From Macquaria australasica (taxonomy: Eukaryota > Chordata > Actinopteri > Centrarchiformes > Percichthyidae), in assembly GCA_005408345.1 (NCBI GenBank), contig SEMN01000101.1, positions 372,001-436,000 of the forward strand: DNA of 64,000 nt, in the 5' to 3' direction. Under the pieces are notes generated by a model, which ran no database searches, was not told the DNA's origin, and saw nothing but the letters and a program-made list of their open reading frames with translations. Shown piece after piece: positions 37,955 through 50,104 of this stretch. Position 1 is the first letter of the stretch. Each line of letters opens with the position of its first letter. Made by a program: the position numbers and the translations under genes.

Positions 37955-39110
37955 TAAACTGACTAGTGACATGGACATCCCTCCAGACACTTGTGGACAC
38001 CTATAGTAATTGAGTAGCGAGACAAAATATGGAGGCCTGACTCTATTAGGAAGAAGCCACAGCTATTTTTACAGTACACTGAATTATACTTATTCAGCTG
38101 GCAGGGGTTTGTTTTGCTGTCCTCCCCCACTGTCTTTGCTATGTAGTAATTATTATGCAAATTGCCATTGCAGGGATTGAGGAGCTTCAGGTTTTCATTA
38201 GTTTTGGAGATGAGCGCTAATTTTTTAAGGGGTGGAAGCCTTGTATATCTAATCTTGTGTATAGATGGATCACAAATGCCTTTTGTACACAGACGTGGGC
38301 ACTGTTGCTTCCAAAGAGCAGAAAGAGCATCTACAAGATTTCTTGAAGCTTTGATGATGCAGCTGGCCATTGTTCTGAGGTCAAAGGTCAAAGCAGCTTC
38401 ATTGTGAAAGAACATAATGAATTTGTAAAAGATGATGTCAGTGTTTGGCCGTTGGTTGCACATAATTGTTGCCGGTGTCCAGGTTGACATCTCTATATAG
38501 CCAGAAACGTAGAACAAACACAAACACACCAGGGCCCTTTGACAGGTCATCGTCTTTATCCTCCCGTTCATGCTGTCTGCCATCCATCAGCTGTTTCCAT
38601 GACTCACACTACCGTCTCTTGCTCCTGCTCCATTGGCTGGCGCCTATGCTTGAAAGACATTCTTTTTAATTACTCTGTTTTGTGACTATCTTCTCTCCCA
38701 GTGGACCCATTGGAAAACTGAATAAACCAGCTCCAGGCTAAATCATTTAAAACAAGCCTTAATGTGTCTAAGTATCTGTTGATTTATAATGGTGCTATTG
38801 ATTACGTGCATATTTCACTTTCTTAGCTTTCTTTTAAATTCCCTACAGTCATCTCCTTGATTTATGAGCAAAATGAGCAATAAGTAATGTGTAAAATTAT
38901 ATTTTTCCTTTACAGGCTTATTACTCTGGATATGAAATTAGTCAGTCAGTCCTAGTTAATCAATTCACACTGTGGTGTTTTTCTACTGTACAGCTAAATT
39001 ATTATACTATTAAAATTCATTGGAGGTTAATAAATTTTCCAAATGTAGGGCTTAAAGAATTACTTGTGATCATTTTGACTTTCGCCTGGATGAAGTAACA
39101 TTCCAAATAT
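37955..39110. other. Unassigned DNA
   Basis: Holds a 206-codon minus frame (37963-38583) without a recognisable domain. See the rejected list. Confidence 0.4.
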
Positions 39111-39119
39111 CTAGTAAAA

Positions 39120-39345
39120 ATAAGCAGTAGGGATACCATTTGCCTTCAGAAGTGCTTCAGTCTGCCTGGTGCAGCTGTCACACAACATCCTGAACCGTAT
39201 GTAGTGGATACTGGACCTTTCATCAAGAAGAAAGCCCTTCAGAGCCATCACTGTGGTGTTCCAGGAAACCACTTGTGTAGTTTGTATGGGAGCATTATCA
39301 TCTCAAAGATGGGACCATGATGACGGAACAGTGTTTGCACCCTAG
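39120..39345 (-). pseudogene. Possible Tc1-like transposase C-terminal relic
   Basis: Minus strand ends EALLKANGIPTAY, resembling the (R)-x-V-x-KAKG-x-PT-x-Y end of Tc1/mariner-type transposases. Upstream frames are broken. Weak. Confidence 0.3.
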
Positions 39346-39520
39346 GGTGCTACTGGTTGTGTAAAATTGCCTCATATTCCTCGCCTGATGTACAACTATG
39401 CAGCGTAATTATCAGACTGACTCACTAGATGGATCATTACAGAGCCATGTTTAACAGTTGGCAACAGACATTGTGGGTCGGAGAGATCACTCCAAGTGTA
39501 AACCTTTATGGTTGTAGGAA

Positions 39521-39545
39521 CACACACACACACACACACACACAC
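39521..39545. repeat. (CA)n microsatellite
   Basis: About 12 CA units. Confidence 0.95.
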
Positions 39546-39699
39546 TAATTGACATTGAATTTAACGGCTGCCCTGCAATGACTCCCTTAGTACCGGAATT
39601 ATTAGGGATCACCTCAGTGATAGCTGATGACGAGTTACGAGTTGTACTGTATTAGCTTTAAAGTGTGTAAATGATAAACGTCATAACACACAACATACT

Positions 39700-40387
39700 T
39701 AAAGGAATACTCCAATGTTTATGGGAAATTAGCTGTCTTACTGAGAGTTACATGAGAATATCAGTATCAGTGATATTTCATGTGTTTAGCCTAGCTTAGC
39801 AGAAAGAGGGAAGCAACTAGCCTCCATCAGAAGTACAGAAGAAGTAAGTCCAAAAAAACTTCAAAGTGGCAATAATTAATCTTGTCATATTAACAATGGA
39901 TCACATGACTATTTGTATGTGACACGGGTCCCTCGTAGTGATGAACTCAGACAGAATTATCACCCAACTCTGCAGTACCCCTCAGCTCTACACAGCTTTA
40001 TAGCATCTTTAAGCTCACTGTTTTGGTTTTCCAGGCCGCAACTTTACTGTTTTGGTTCACTCTCACCGCTCTCATAGCGGCATTTTCAGCCACAGCAGGA
40101 AACTGTTTTCAGAGAAAAAGCTATAAAAACCCACTGTACACTACCTGATCAGCACCAAACAGTTAGTGACAATCTGGTGAACATAGTGGAGCATTTAGTA
40201 GCTAAAGAGCCAGATGGAGTTGGTGTAGACCAAAGACAGGGCTAAAAGGAGTGAATTTGGATTTACTTCTGCCAGTTTAGGCAACTGGTTGCTAACAAGT
40301 TCACCATATCAACTTAAAAATCTCTTTTAAAAAAACAAGTTATTGTAAGTTTGAGGAAATTTCCCCAAATGTCACAATATCCCTTTA
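39700..40387. repeat. Foldback-related element with different core
   Basis: Ends AAAGGAATACTCCAATGTTT and complement AAAGGGATATTGTGACATTT plus GGGAAAT match the ends of the foldback family. The core, with TTTTGGTTCACTCTCACCGC and TTTTCAGCCACAGCAGG, is shared in complement with 33720-33850 and 35400-35760. Confidence 0.55.
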
Positions 40388-40389
40388 CA

Positions 40390-41585
40390 TTACCTTGTGA
40401 ACTCTCAATGGAGCTTCAAATTATCATGTACCTGCTATACAGCACTTCTTTCTGTCTTAATTGTGTCATAGACCACAGAAAATACAACAATGTGAATTGT
40501 ATCTTAATACTTAGTTTAGCATTCATTTAAATGCAGACATGACATTTCATATTTACTGTAAAGTAACTGCACAAATACTGCAAATATACCTTATCACAAA
40601 AGGTCTGCTGTACAACAGATAAAGTAATTCAATGTAAAACTTTAGCCTGCTGTATGCAAAAAAAAAAAAATGCAATAGCCAAGACATCATCTAAAAAGGA
40701 AAAGTACAGTTTCCGCCGGAAGACCTAGACACTGAATAACAAAATGCAGTTAAAGACATTTCGAGACAGAAATTCAAATTATCTGAAGGACTTGTTAGCA
40801 TAACGTGGGAAAGAGAGGGTCTGTTGTGAATGCCTTATGTAATAGTCACCCAGCACTGCCACTCCACAGATGGTCCAGGAGAGGTAGGCAGTTGTACCAG
40901 CACATCTATTTCCACATAGCAGCAGTAAGAGCTCTTATCCTTCTCTGCAAGCCCAAACTCTGACAGGAGGCTGAGGCACTTGACGAGCTGCAGCGAGGCC
41001 AGATACCATGATTAAAAATGATGCTGATGCGATAGAGAATGTCAGCATGATGCTACCATAACGCACTCATATAAAAAAAAAAGCAGTCAGATTTCTGTCT
41101 CTGGATGTGGCGCTCATTGGTGGGTTATTGATTATGGTGAGTGAGCAGAGTGTGCTAAAAGACAGGCTGGTCCCCACAGAGAAAGATTTGCATGATTGAT
41201 GTTTTCTTTTACGAGGCTCGTATCCTGTGCTTGTCAACTAGTCAGCTCAGCAGAAAAAAAGACACTTACTGTACCTGATGATAAATGGGAACTTGTTGAG
41301 ATGTGATCTCTAAAATATTGAATACCAGTAGACCTACATACAGTATATGGCAGCATGAATAGGAAATGTTTCTAAGTGTGAGGTTTGAGGAGAGGACAGC
41401 TTCAGTTTCCATGCAGGAGAAATACAGCTGGCACTGGCTGTTTGTATATGCAGATCTCACACTCTCACACAAGGTTCTTCTGATTAGAGGAAAAAATGAA
41501 AAATGTGGTGCAATGCTGACTCAGACGAACATTATACAAATTTCTAGAGATATTTAATATTTGCAGCACTGGCCTCAAACACAAA
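40390..41585. other. Unassigned DNA
   Basis: A13 run near 40657. No gene supported. Confidence 0.45.
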
Positions 41586-41589
41586 AAAA

Positions 41590-41845
41590 TTAAAAACTGT
41601 GCCACAAACAGTTTCTTTGGAACTCTCTCCCTTTGGACTTAAGATCTGTGGACACTGTGGACACCTTTAAAAAGCAGCTCAAGACTTGCCTTTGTGTAAT
41701 TGGTTATTTACTTCTATTTTAACTAAACTGTTTCTTTTATTTTTTTATGGTATTTTTATGCTTCTGTTTATGTCCATTACCTTATTTCTTTTTGTTAAGC
41801 ACTTTGTGGCATCCTGCTCTTGAAAGGTGTTATATCTCTTACTTA
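41590..41845 (+). mobile_element. LINE 3'-end relic
   Basis: Decayed frame SLELSPFGLKICGHCGHL around LRSVDTVDTFKKQLKTCLC, the usual end of LINE ORF2 (LWNSLP-x-L(R)-x-DS-x-x-FK-x-LK-T-L). It is followed by AAGCACTTTGTGGCATCC and GAAAGGTGTTATAT, the conserved 3' UTR motif. Confidence 0.65.
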
Positions 41846-41849
41846 TTTC

Positions 41850-44105
41850 TGTTGTAGCTGGTTGCGATGCAGTTAATTTGAACTACTTTAAATACCTTTG
41901 TTTTTATATTTTATAAGATGACAATATGTTTGAAATTTGAAATCATAATCTGCAAAGTACCTAGTAACTATAGCTGTCAAATAAATGTAGTGTAGTATGT
42001 AAGAAAGTAAAGCAGCATGATTTGAAATCACAGTACTAAACATTGTACTTAAACCTGCAAATGTACTTAAACCTGCAATAGCTACTTACCTACAGTACGT
42101 TCTTAAACCTTTCTTTTTTTTTTTTTTGGCCACTTGGGGGCAGCGAAAACAAATTGTGAACACACATCATGTCATACTTAACATGGTGCTTCCTGTTCAG
42201 TGCTTGGGTTTGTTATTTATGTAACAACACATGAACACATCACACAGGCGGTACATATTAATGTAGCCTAGCTAAAGATGGAGGACATCAAACTAAATTT
42301 GGCATCGGGCAAGTTTAAAAAAATACCGAAAACCATGCAGGGAAATTGACGGTGTGGGTCGGGTTCGAACATAAAAAAACAAAATGCCTGTCGCGTTCGG
42401 GTTGGGCTCAGTTACTACTCTCACAGACTCAGGTCAGGTTTGGACAGAAATATGTGGCCATTGTGCCACATTCTAGAGTGAACCAATAAAAAGTAAACGA
42501 GCGATCCCTTTCATATCGTCACACTGTTCACATTGTCATGTGATACATTGTTATTATAAAAACACTGCTTATAGCCACTTTAAGTACAGTATGTGAAGAT
42601 AATATAGCTTGTTACTTTCCTCCAAAATCCATGAAATGCATTCAACTGGCTACATTTTGATATACTGTACTTAACTATTTTCAGATAATTTTATTTTGTG
42701 AATTTTCATAGGCATTTATGATCAGCAAATAACATATCCCGGTTTCTGAGCCCCATCACATCAGTTTAAATAAGCCATTACCAAGAGCCTGAATCCTATC
42801 CAATAAACCTAAACCAGCCTAATAGCTTTGCACATGCTCCCTGCTGCCACTGATTAACTGCTATGATAATATGATTACTGGAGAAAATTGGGCTCTCTAT
42901 CACATCATCAGTTTCCTATAAGATAAAGGATGCAGGAGATAAAGGAGTGGGAGAAAAATCCCATCAAAGTAAGTAAAGAGGCACAATAGCTGAGAACTTC
43001 CATTACCAAGTGTGACAATTATACAGATGAGCCAAATATGTGCTCTCTCGCCTCCCATTGTGTTCCAGTGTTATCACCCTGTACACCCCTAGGCACAAAT
43101 TAGTGACACGGATGTCCAAAAAGATGGGTTTATCATTATTTTTGCTATGTACTGAAGAAATACAATGCAAGACGCAAGGAACAGGACTCACACAAAGCCC
43201 GCCATAATTGAGCTCTCCCTTCGGCTGCTGGTACCAGACTGTTGTCCCACTGGAGGCTATTCTTAGTGACTCATTCCTATATTGATGGCCAATCAAAGCA
43301 CATCTTAGCCATTTAGGGTTAGCAAAAAAATAAAACTGGTGAGATAGTGAATGGCTAAATGTTTAGCACAGGGAATATTTCTGGATGCTGTTCAGCTTGA
43401 TACTCTGCTCTTATATTTTGGTAGCTGCTACCAGCTTGGTGTCTTTAGAGAAATAAGGAAGCAGGGGTTTCATGAGAGGACTATTGGTGGCAGTGTATTT
43501 TGAAAAAGGCATTGTATCGCAATATATGTGCAGCTGGAACCAAAGGGCATAACGATTCAGTGGCCTAACTACTAATGAAAAGACTACGTTTTAGCATGTG
43601 GGGAAAGGTTGAACTTAGCTTGACCCTGGAGATAGATGCAATGAGGTAAACACCGGCAGGCAGAGACTGTGGTGAATTAGAGGTTTAAGTTTTCTATAAG
43701 AATTCATTACCGTGTGGGCTTGTTTTTTTACTGAATGATAAGTTGTCTATCATTAATAACATGAGCTTTATTTGGCATTATGTTTCTTAGTGATAATAAT
43801 AAGCAGGATCCCTCTTTTTACTGTGCTGCCTTCAGGATAAGACAACCAAATGAGATGAAAAGATGAGGGTGCCCGAAGTCGAGGTGGTCCAAGTATTGTT
43901 GATAACAGAACTCTCTAAATGTCCTCTGCTTTGGGCAAGGTATCATTAATTCAATATGTTGCGAAGACTGTGATGTATTATGCGAAAACTTTTCTCAATA
44001 TTTATTTGCTCAGGGAAGATTTGCTGTAGATGTTGTACACGTTTTTCCAGCATTCCCTCGCGTTCCACTCCTTCAGCCTTCACATATACACATTATGGCA
44101 CTGCT
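41850..44105. other. Unassigned DNA
   Basis: 42115-42450 is repeat-like (GGCCACTTGGGGGCAGCG; GGGTCGGGTTCG) but unnamed. 42715-42960 is unique-looking. No gene. Confidence 0.4.
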
Positions 44106-44106
44106 C

Positions 44107-45052
44107 AGGGCCCCGTTCTTCGTACATGGATAACTGAGTTATCCAGATTAGAATGCTGACAATTTGACACAAATCTGGATTTTTTTGGTTCTTCAAAGCT
44201 GGTTTAATATTCATCTGGAACTGTTGTCAGAGCAACACGTCCCTAAGCCCAAACCTGCAAAAGCAGGCTTATTGACAGCTGAATCATGACCAAACCAAAT
44301 GCAGTTTGAGATACTGTGAGCATAAATAAATAAACTCAATTAAAACATTCTGACTGTTAAAAGACCAATAGAGCCATATATGGCATTTAATATGACATTA
44401 AAATAGGAATTTGTCATTTGAACAATAAAACTTTTTAAATGATTAACGACGAAACTCACTTAGCTGAAAACTATTCATGTAATTAAAGCTACCCCCTAAG
44501 AGATTTTAGTAAGGTTTCGTTTTCATTGCAGGCTTATGATTTTTACTTAAGTCATGTCCATTGGGAAGCTCAACCAATCATGCACCCAACATCACTCACT
44601 CACTTGTCTAACCATATTCACTCGTAATATCTAATGTTTAACTGTGATGAAAGTGTGGAAGCAGTGGAAACACTGCGGAGCACAATATAAAACAAAATGA
44701 CACCTTTAACAATGCAGGAACACATAAAATGAAACTTATGGACATGAATCTATTGCCCCAGTGCATGCTGGGACGGTTCCCAACACACCTACCTCATGTA
44801 CCTGCAATCACATGATCAGCACTCAGCCAGTCATATTAGCACTGATCATGGTTTCAACTCTCTACTCATTTGCCTTTATTTCAAAATAAGAGTGCATTGT
44901 TATTCAAGATAACTTCATCCAGGATCAACAAATCAATCCTCAAACTGCTTTCAAAGAAGCAAATTAGCTGGATGAGAATAAACAGGATTATGTTAGCCTG
45001 ATAACAGCATGTTAGCCTGAATTAGTTAAGCCACATTTGAAGAACAGGGCCT
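44107..45052. mobile_element. DNA-transposon-like element with AGGGCCC-GTTCTTC ends
   Basis: Left end AGGGCCCCGTTCTTCGTACA and complement of right end TAGGCCCTGTTCTTCAAATG form imperfect TIRs, continued by GGATAACTGAG/GGCTTAACTAA. About 946 bp, no recognisable transposase. Target duplication not clear. Confidence 0.55.
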
Positions 45053-45244
45053 AGGTCAGCCTTGGTCTGGTAGGATTACCCACTGAGCACCTGAGCTACA
45101 GCCACTGATGTTACAGTAGCCTTCAAAAAGACTACTTATTCCAACCTTGGATAAAGACATATGGTAAGATTTAATGCAGCATGAAATTCACCTTTGACCA
45201 TAGTTCAGTGTTAACACATCGCACTGAACTCTATTAGGGATCAC

Positions 45245-45430
45245 CTTGGGTGTACTAAGTAGAAGCTACTTTTACCTTCAGAAAAGCCTGAATTATTTAA
45301 AGCCGGGATTCAAGGAGGTGCTAGAAACCTTCCACAGGGATTTTCAGTCCATTCACACGTGATGATCTCACTTCCTCCCAAATGGGCCCCACAGGGTCGA
45401 GATCTGGGCACGATGAGTTCCCGTATCTGT
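45245..45430 (-). pseudogene. Possible Tc1-like transposase C-terminal relic
   Basis: Minus strand reads DLDPVGPIWEEVRSSRVNG, then stops, then IQAFLKVKVASTQY, comparable with the transposase end in the 39120 relic. Broken by several stops. Confidence 0.35.
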
Positions 45431-46224
45431 ATATGTAGACTTACGAAGCACAGCCTTTCTCTTTTCACTATTCCTCAAGGTAATTTGTTCTTTGAAGGAC
45501 AGCTGTAATGCCTTTTTGAATATTACATGAAGCCCCTAATGGAGAGGAGGAGACTCTAATCAAGATCACATTCAATAAATGTTTTGTTTGGCGCAATGAA
45601 TTATTCAAGTAATATGCAATTTCACTAAACCTCGTGGAATTTGTCATGCTTTACTTTTACTACTTGCAGTACATTTCTATAGGCAGTTTTTCAACTTCTT
45701 GTACTAGAAAATCATTTTAGTTACAATATCACAACTTGGTTTGGAACTTTATCTATACATCTAAAATCCAAGATACTATAAGTTGGGTGCAGACAGCTCT
45801 GCAGGTTGTATGAGTCAGGATTAACCCACCCCATCATGTCATTTTTGAGAACTCGGTGATCAGACTGGCTCAAAAAAATCATCTGAAAACCATTTCTACC
45901 CATGACATGAGCTATTCTGCACAGCAAATCATGTCATGTCACCAACTACAAGTCGAACCACGTGTCAATACCCTACATTAAATGTCACGGGTAACATTTA
46001 TTTATTGATCTTATCTTCTTTTTCTCTTGTAAATCCTAGGGTCACTAGTTTTGTGCTGAACTATGGCATCCTCATGTTAGCACAGAGCATCTATCAGCCT
46101 AGTATTTGCAACATGTTTCATCAATAATAAATTAGCTGAATAAATACTACAAGGTAAATAGCTATGAGCAGCTGGAGTTTCCCTCCATGCTGTTAGATCA
46201 TCTTAACCAAATAAGTTAATACAG

Positions 46225-46400
46225 GAGCTGTTGCTGGTCTCATTTCAAGTGTAAGTGTCCCACTGCTCCAAATTGTAGTTGGAGCAATGTTTTCATGGCC
46301 AATGGGTATATGTTCTTGACTGGCCAAGTCACCTGACCTCAACCCAACTGACTAGACTGAAGGCAAAAAGCCCCCAAAAGAAGTCAGAAGTGAAGTTGGA
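46225..46400 (+). pseudogene. Possible Tc1-like transposase catalytic-core relic
   Basis: Forward VLDWPS followed, after a small deletion, by PDLNP-like sequence (CACCTGACCTCAACCCAACT). This echoes the DWPSQSPDLNPIE motif carrying the last catalytic acid of Tc1/mariner transposases. Confidence 0.4.
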
Positions 46401-46569
46401 GACCAGGGACGATACCAATACCTATGGGTCACAGATTTGAACCAGTCATTGACTAAGAACGATTGGCAACCAAATTATGATGCCTTAATTTATGTTTATG
46501 TTAATTTGTCCAATTAATTCTGGTTTATGTACAAACAAGACTAAGGTGTCAATAGCCATGATAGTGGCT

Positions 46570-47215
46570 TTGTGAGGCTGTATAGTGCTGTTTTCAGCTA
46601 GATGCTAAAGTCAACGTGCTAACAATGATAATGTTAACATGTTGATGTTTATTAGGTAATGTTTACCATGTTCGCCATATTAGTTTAGCTGCTTAGCATG
46701 CCAATATTTGCTAATCAACACTAAAGCGGAGGATGATGTTAATATCGTTATTTTTGCAGGTTGTGAAATCTTGACCTGATGATGGCGCTAGATGAAAAGT
46801 CAGGGGGTCACCAAAGTTATCCTGAGGGGCACACGAAAGTCTATACCAAATTTAATTGCATCAAACAGTTGTTGAGATGTTTTACTCAAAACTACAAATG
46901 TCAACCTCATGGTGGCGCTAGATGGAGAGTAAGGGGATCACCAAAGTCATTAGGATATATCATCTTGGAACCATGAATGTCTCAATTTTGTGCCAATCCA
47001 TCCAGTAGATGTTGAGATATTTCACAGGATAAGAGAAAACTCTCAGGGTTGGTGGCACTAGAGGAAAAGTCAGGGGATCATCAAAGTCTTATACCTCATC
47101 CTTTGAAAACCATGGATATTTGTACACATTTTCATAGTAATCCATCCGATGGTATTTGAAATACAATACTTCAGTCTGGACCAAATTAGCTGATCCGGAA
47201 AAAAACATTAAAAAA
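46570..47215 (+). repeat. Dispersed repeat with internal ~105-bp tandem units
   Basis: Head rich in GCTAAC/TTAGCATGC words, then GATGATGGCGCTAGATGAAA, and three units of GGTGGCGCTAGA(T/G)G-A(A/G)AGT(C/A)AGGGGATCACCAAAG plus AATCCATCC-GTAG-TGTTGAGATATTT. Ends TCAGTCTGGACCAAATTAG. Same family as 32441-32725. Non-coding. Confidence 0.8.
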
Positions 47216-47219
47216 AACC

Positions 47220-48715
47220 TGAAAAACAAAACAAAATGATCAACCGACAGCCATTGCCTGGCTAAAGTTCCTAAACACCTCATATGTAAGCACCTGAAAT
47301 TAAAGCTGAAGGTCAGCACTTCAACGTCATAGGCATTTCATTATTTATTTTGTTGTTTCGTTTTGTTTTGTTTCGTTTCATTTCAAATCATTGTTTTCCT
47401 TCTCTAAGTGCAATATGTTGTCAGACTGCTTTGCATAATAAACACACTATATGACTATAAAGAAATTATTGTCTATTGTTGGTGCAACCAAAATGGTCAG
47501 AGTAATCCTTACCAGTATGCATTTATCAGTCTGTATTCCAGGAGGACCCCTGACCCCTTTACCGCACAGTTCACACTTCAGTGATTTAATACACTCTGCG
47601 CCCTAGCACAGAGGTGTGAATGGACCTTAAGGACTCTCTCCTTTTCTCTCCTGTTTACAATTTACCACTATCTAGAGACAACTCAGAAGCCTGTCACAGC
47701 TTGATAAAGATTAATGGGGGCAGGAAATCATTAATCCCCTTCTCCATTTTCCATCAGGACATAGCTGTAAGTCCCACACCAAGTGTTGAGAAGTAGGGGG
47801 TGATCCAATCTTATTTTTAATTATTTTGATTTGTAATGAAAAAGAAGAGATGAGTTGAAAACTGCTGAAGGAGCTTGGCACATTTCCCCCAAAGTATGAT
47901 GTATACTTACAGGCACTTATTAAATAAATTGATGACCATAAGGAAGAGATGATTTACTTGAAATCTGGAGCAGACTGGAATTGCTTGTGTTTACATTTTT
48001 CTAATATACCAGTTTTTGGAAGAGATGGAAAAAGTTTTTTAGGAATTATTTGGAGGTAGAAAGGTCTTTCACATTTTTCACACAAAATTCTCCCTTCACC
48101 TTCTCCAAATCTATGCATAGTCCCCCCCAGATAAAAAAAAAAAACACCAGCAGTATGCCTTGACCTCATACTCTACCTCTGGGGTAAAATAAGTCAGGCA
48201 TGATGCTGTAAAATCAATAGCTTTTAACATCACTATATTTCAAGCTCAGGTACTGGACCAATATCAGCTTGACAAAGCACATCTCCTTTCTGCTGTCAGC
48301 AGAGGCTGGGGAGAAAAAAGTTTGATTTTTCTTCTCTCTGTAAAAAAAGAAAAGAAGATGTGTAAATTATTAATGGTTTGTATTACAGATGCAGACCAGA
48401 ACTCTCAAGTTTTTCCTCCTGATACAGAACTGACATCAGCCTAACAACAGATTGCATTCCTCTCATCTGCTGCAGCTTGCAGGGATCCATTCAGCAGCGC
48501 TGGGCATGACTGCTCAGAGTCAGAGGCTGCTGATGGATGGCTTATATCTACACTGTCAGGTTATAGGGAACATAACTACTGCAAGATTCTTGCAGTGTTG
48601 TTGTTGCACAGATTCATGACAAACAGATCAACACTAAAGGTCAAGAGGAGGTTTTGTACAGACAAAAGAGTTTGTTTTATCTTACTTACAAATTCCAATC
48701 AGGTCAACACTTGCA
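47220..48715. other. Unassigned DNA
   Basis: A (TTTTG/TTTCG)n stretch lies at 47350-47385. 47530-47770 is unique-looking and GC-balanced. No gene supported. Confidence 0.4.
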
Positions 48716-48719
48716 TGAA

Positions 48720-50100
48720 AGTCCTAAGTTCTTTTAAGTGTCTTTTCAAACCTTATGTTATCTTAATATAAAGCTATTTAAAAGGGCAACAGTTTTTGTA
48801 AGTATTGGTGAATATGTTTCAAATACCCATTACATTTCATATGGTGTTCCACGAGGTTACTTACTTGGTCCACTCCTATTTTCATTAGACATGCTTCCAC
48901 CAATACAATGTATTAACAGCTATGCAGACAACACTCAACTATACATTTTGCTAGCACTCGATGATCCCAACGGTTTAAATTGTTCAACAGGATTAAAAAG
49001 TTAGAATGTGGAACTATTTGAAATTAAAAAGAGGACAAAACTGAAATTGAAGTTGTGGGCAACTACTTGCAATGCGCCGGTCTGCAACATTCTGAAACCT
49101 GCCACTTTACACCAAAGCGACGAGACGGCGTATCATTTCCATAGCAATGAGTCTTTGTAGCGTCTTAAAATATGAATGACAATAGTGAGAGTGACTTACT
49201 TGCTACAGTTGCATTTTTAGTATTGATGAAATGGCAAAAACATTAAAAAAACAAGAGGGCTGAGAATTTGGAGCCACCCATGGGTGCTTCAACGGAATAC
49301 CCACGGGGCTTATGCAAATGTATGCCGTGAACTTGAGACAGAAGATCTCCCCTCTTTTGTCAATTTCTCCCATCTATTCCCGGAGCAGTTCCGTTGTTAA
49401 GAGGAGTTGGTGTCACGTCTAATCAGCAGAGAAAACACTAACTATCGAAACAGCATTTCACCAGGGGAACGGCTGATGATAACACTGCGCTTCTTGGCGA
49501 CAGGTGAGCTACAGCCCATAGATAAAAGAAGTTACACAACTGACTGTTTTACAAGAGAAAAGAGGGCAGATTCAACAACGAGAACTTGAGTCAAGCTGAG
49601 ACGGGCCAGTTCACACTGCTGCAACTTTTCCCTGCGACATTCTAAAACGGTTTCATCTCGTTGCAAATCTTTAGTCTGAACTTAAAAGAGTTAGACCATA
49701 CGCAAAAAAAATTAATGAATGTTGTTTGGAGCAATGCTCTTTTAAATTACTCCAACAAAAAACAAAAACAAAATTGAGCTGCCATAGTTTTAACAAAAAC
49801 ATGTAAAAATCATACCTATTTTAGCATCTTTGCATTGACTCCCTGTCTCTTTTGAAAGTGATTTTTTAATTTTATTACCAGCTCACAAGGATCCAAATTG
49901 TTCAGCACCCCAATACTTAAATGCCTGTCTCTCCCTCTACTAGCCGCTGCCTTAGGTCATCGAACACCACAGTATTAAATGTACCACCAGTTAAGACGCC
50001 TTTTAATTTGATTGTTTGTTTAAATGTTTTTTTATACAATTTGATGTGAAGCACTGTATTGTATCTATGGAAAGTGCAATAAAAATAAAATGTATAATCA
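48720..50100 (+). mobile_element. LINE relic split by a Harbinger-like insertion
   Basis: The 5' piece encodes YISYGVPRGYLLGPLLFSL and INSYADNTQLYI: the reverse transcriptase core, with the catalytic YADD changed to YADN and PQG changed to PRG. The 3' piece from about 49700 has AAIVLTKTCKNHTYF (normally AARVLT-T-K-DHI-P) and ends GTGAAGCACTGTATTGTATC with AATAAAAATAAA. The two pieces are separated by 49034-49690. Confidence 0.7.
49034..49690 (+). pseudogene. PIF/Harbinger-like transposase relic
   Basis: From 49268, RIWSHPWVLQRNTHGAYANV then CRELETEDLPSFVNFSHLFP and EQFRC-stop. After a frameshift, SRLISRENTNYRNSISPGER and LMITLRFLATGE. This is the N-terminal part of HARBI1/Harbinger transposases (Y-x-x-L-x-P-x-x-RL-x-x-TLRFLATG). 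The C-terminal catalytic half is missing. Flanking CTGCAACATTCTGAAAC and CTGCGACATTCTAAAAC may belong to the element's subterminal sequence. Confidence 0.65.
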
Positions 50101-50104
50101 TTAT

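Noticed and set aside
37963..38583. 206-codon minus frame, the longest in the window outside repeats, with a hydrophobic stretch near its start
   Set aside because: No domain recognised; in 64 kb and six frames one frame of this length is expected by chance at this base composition. No promoter or splice support.
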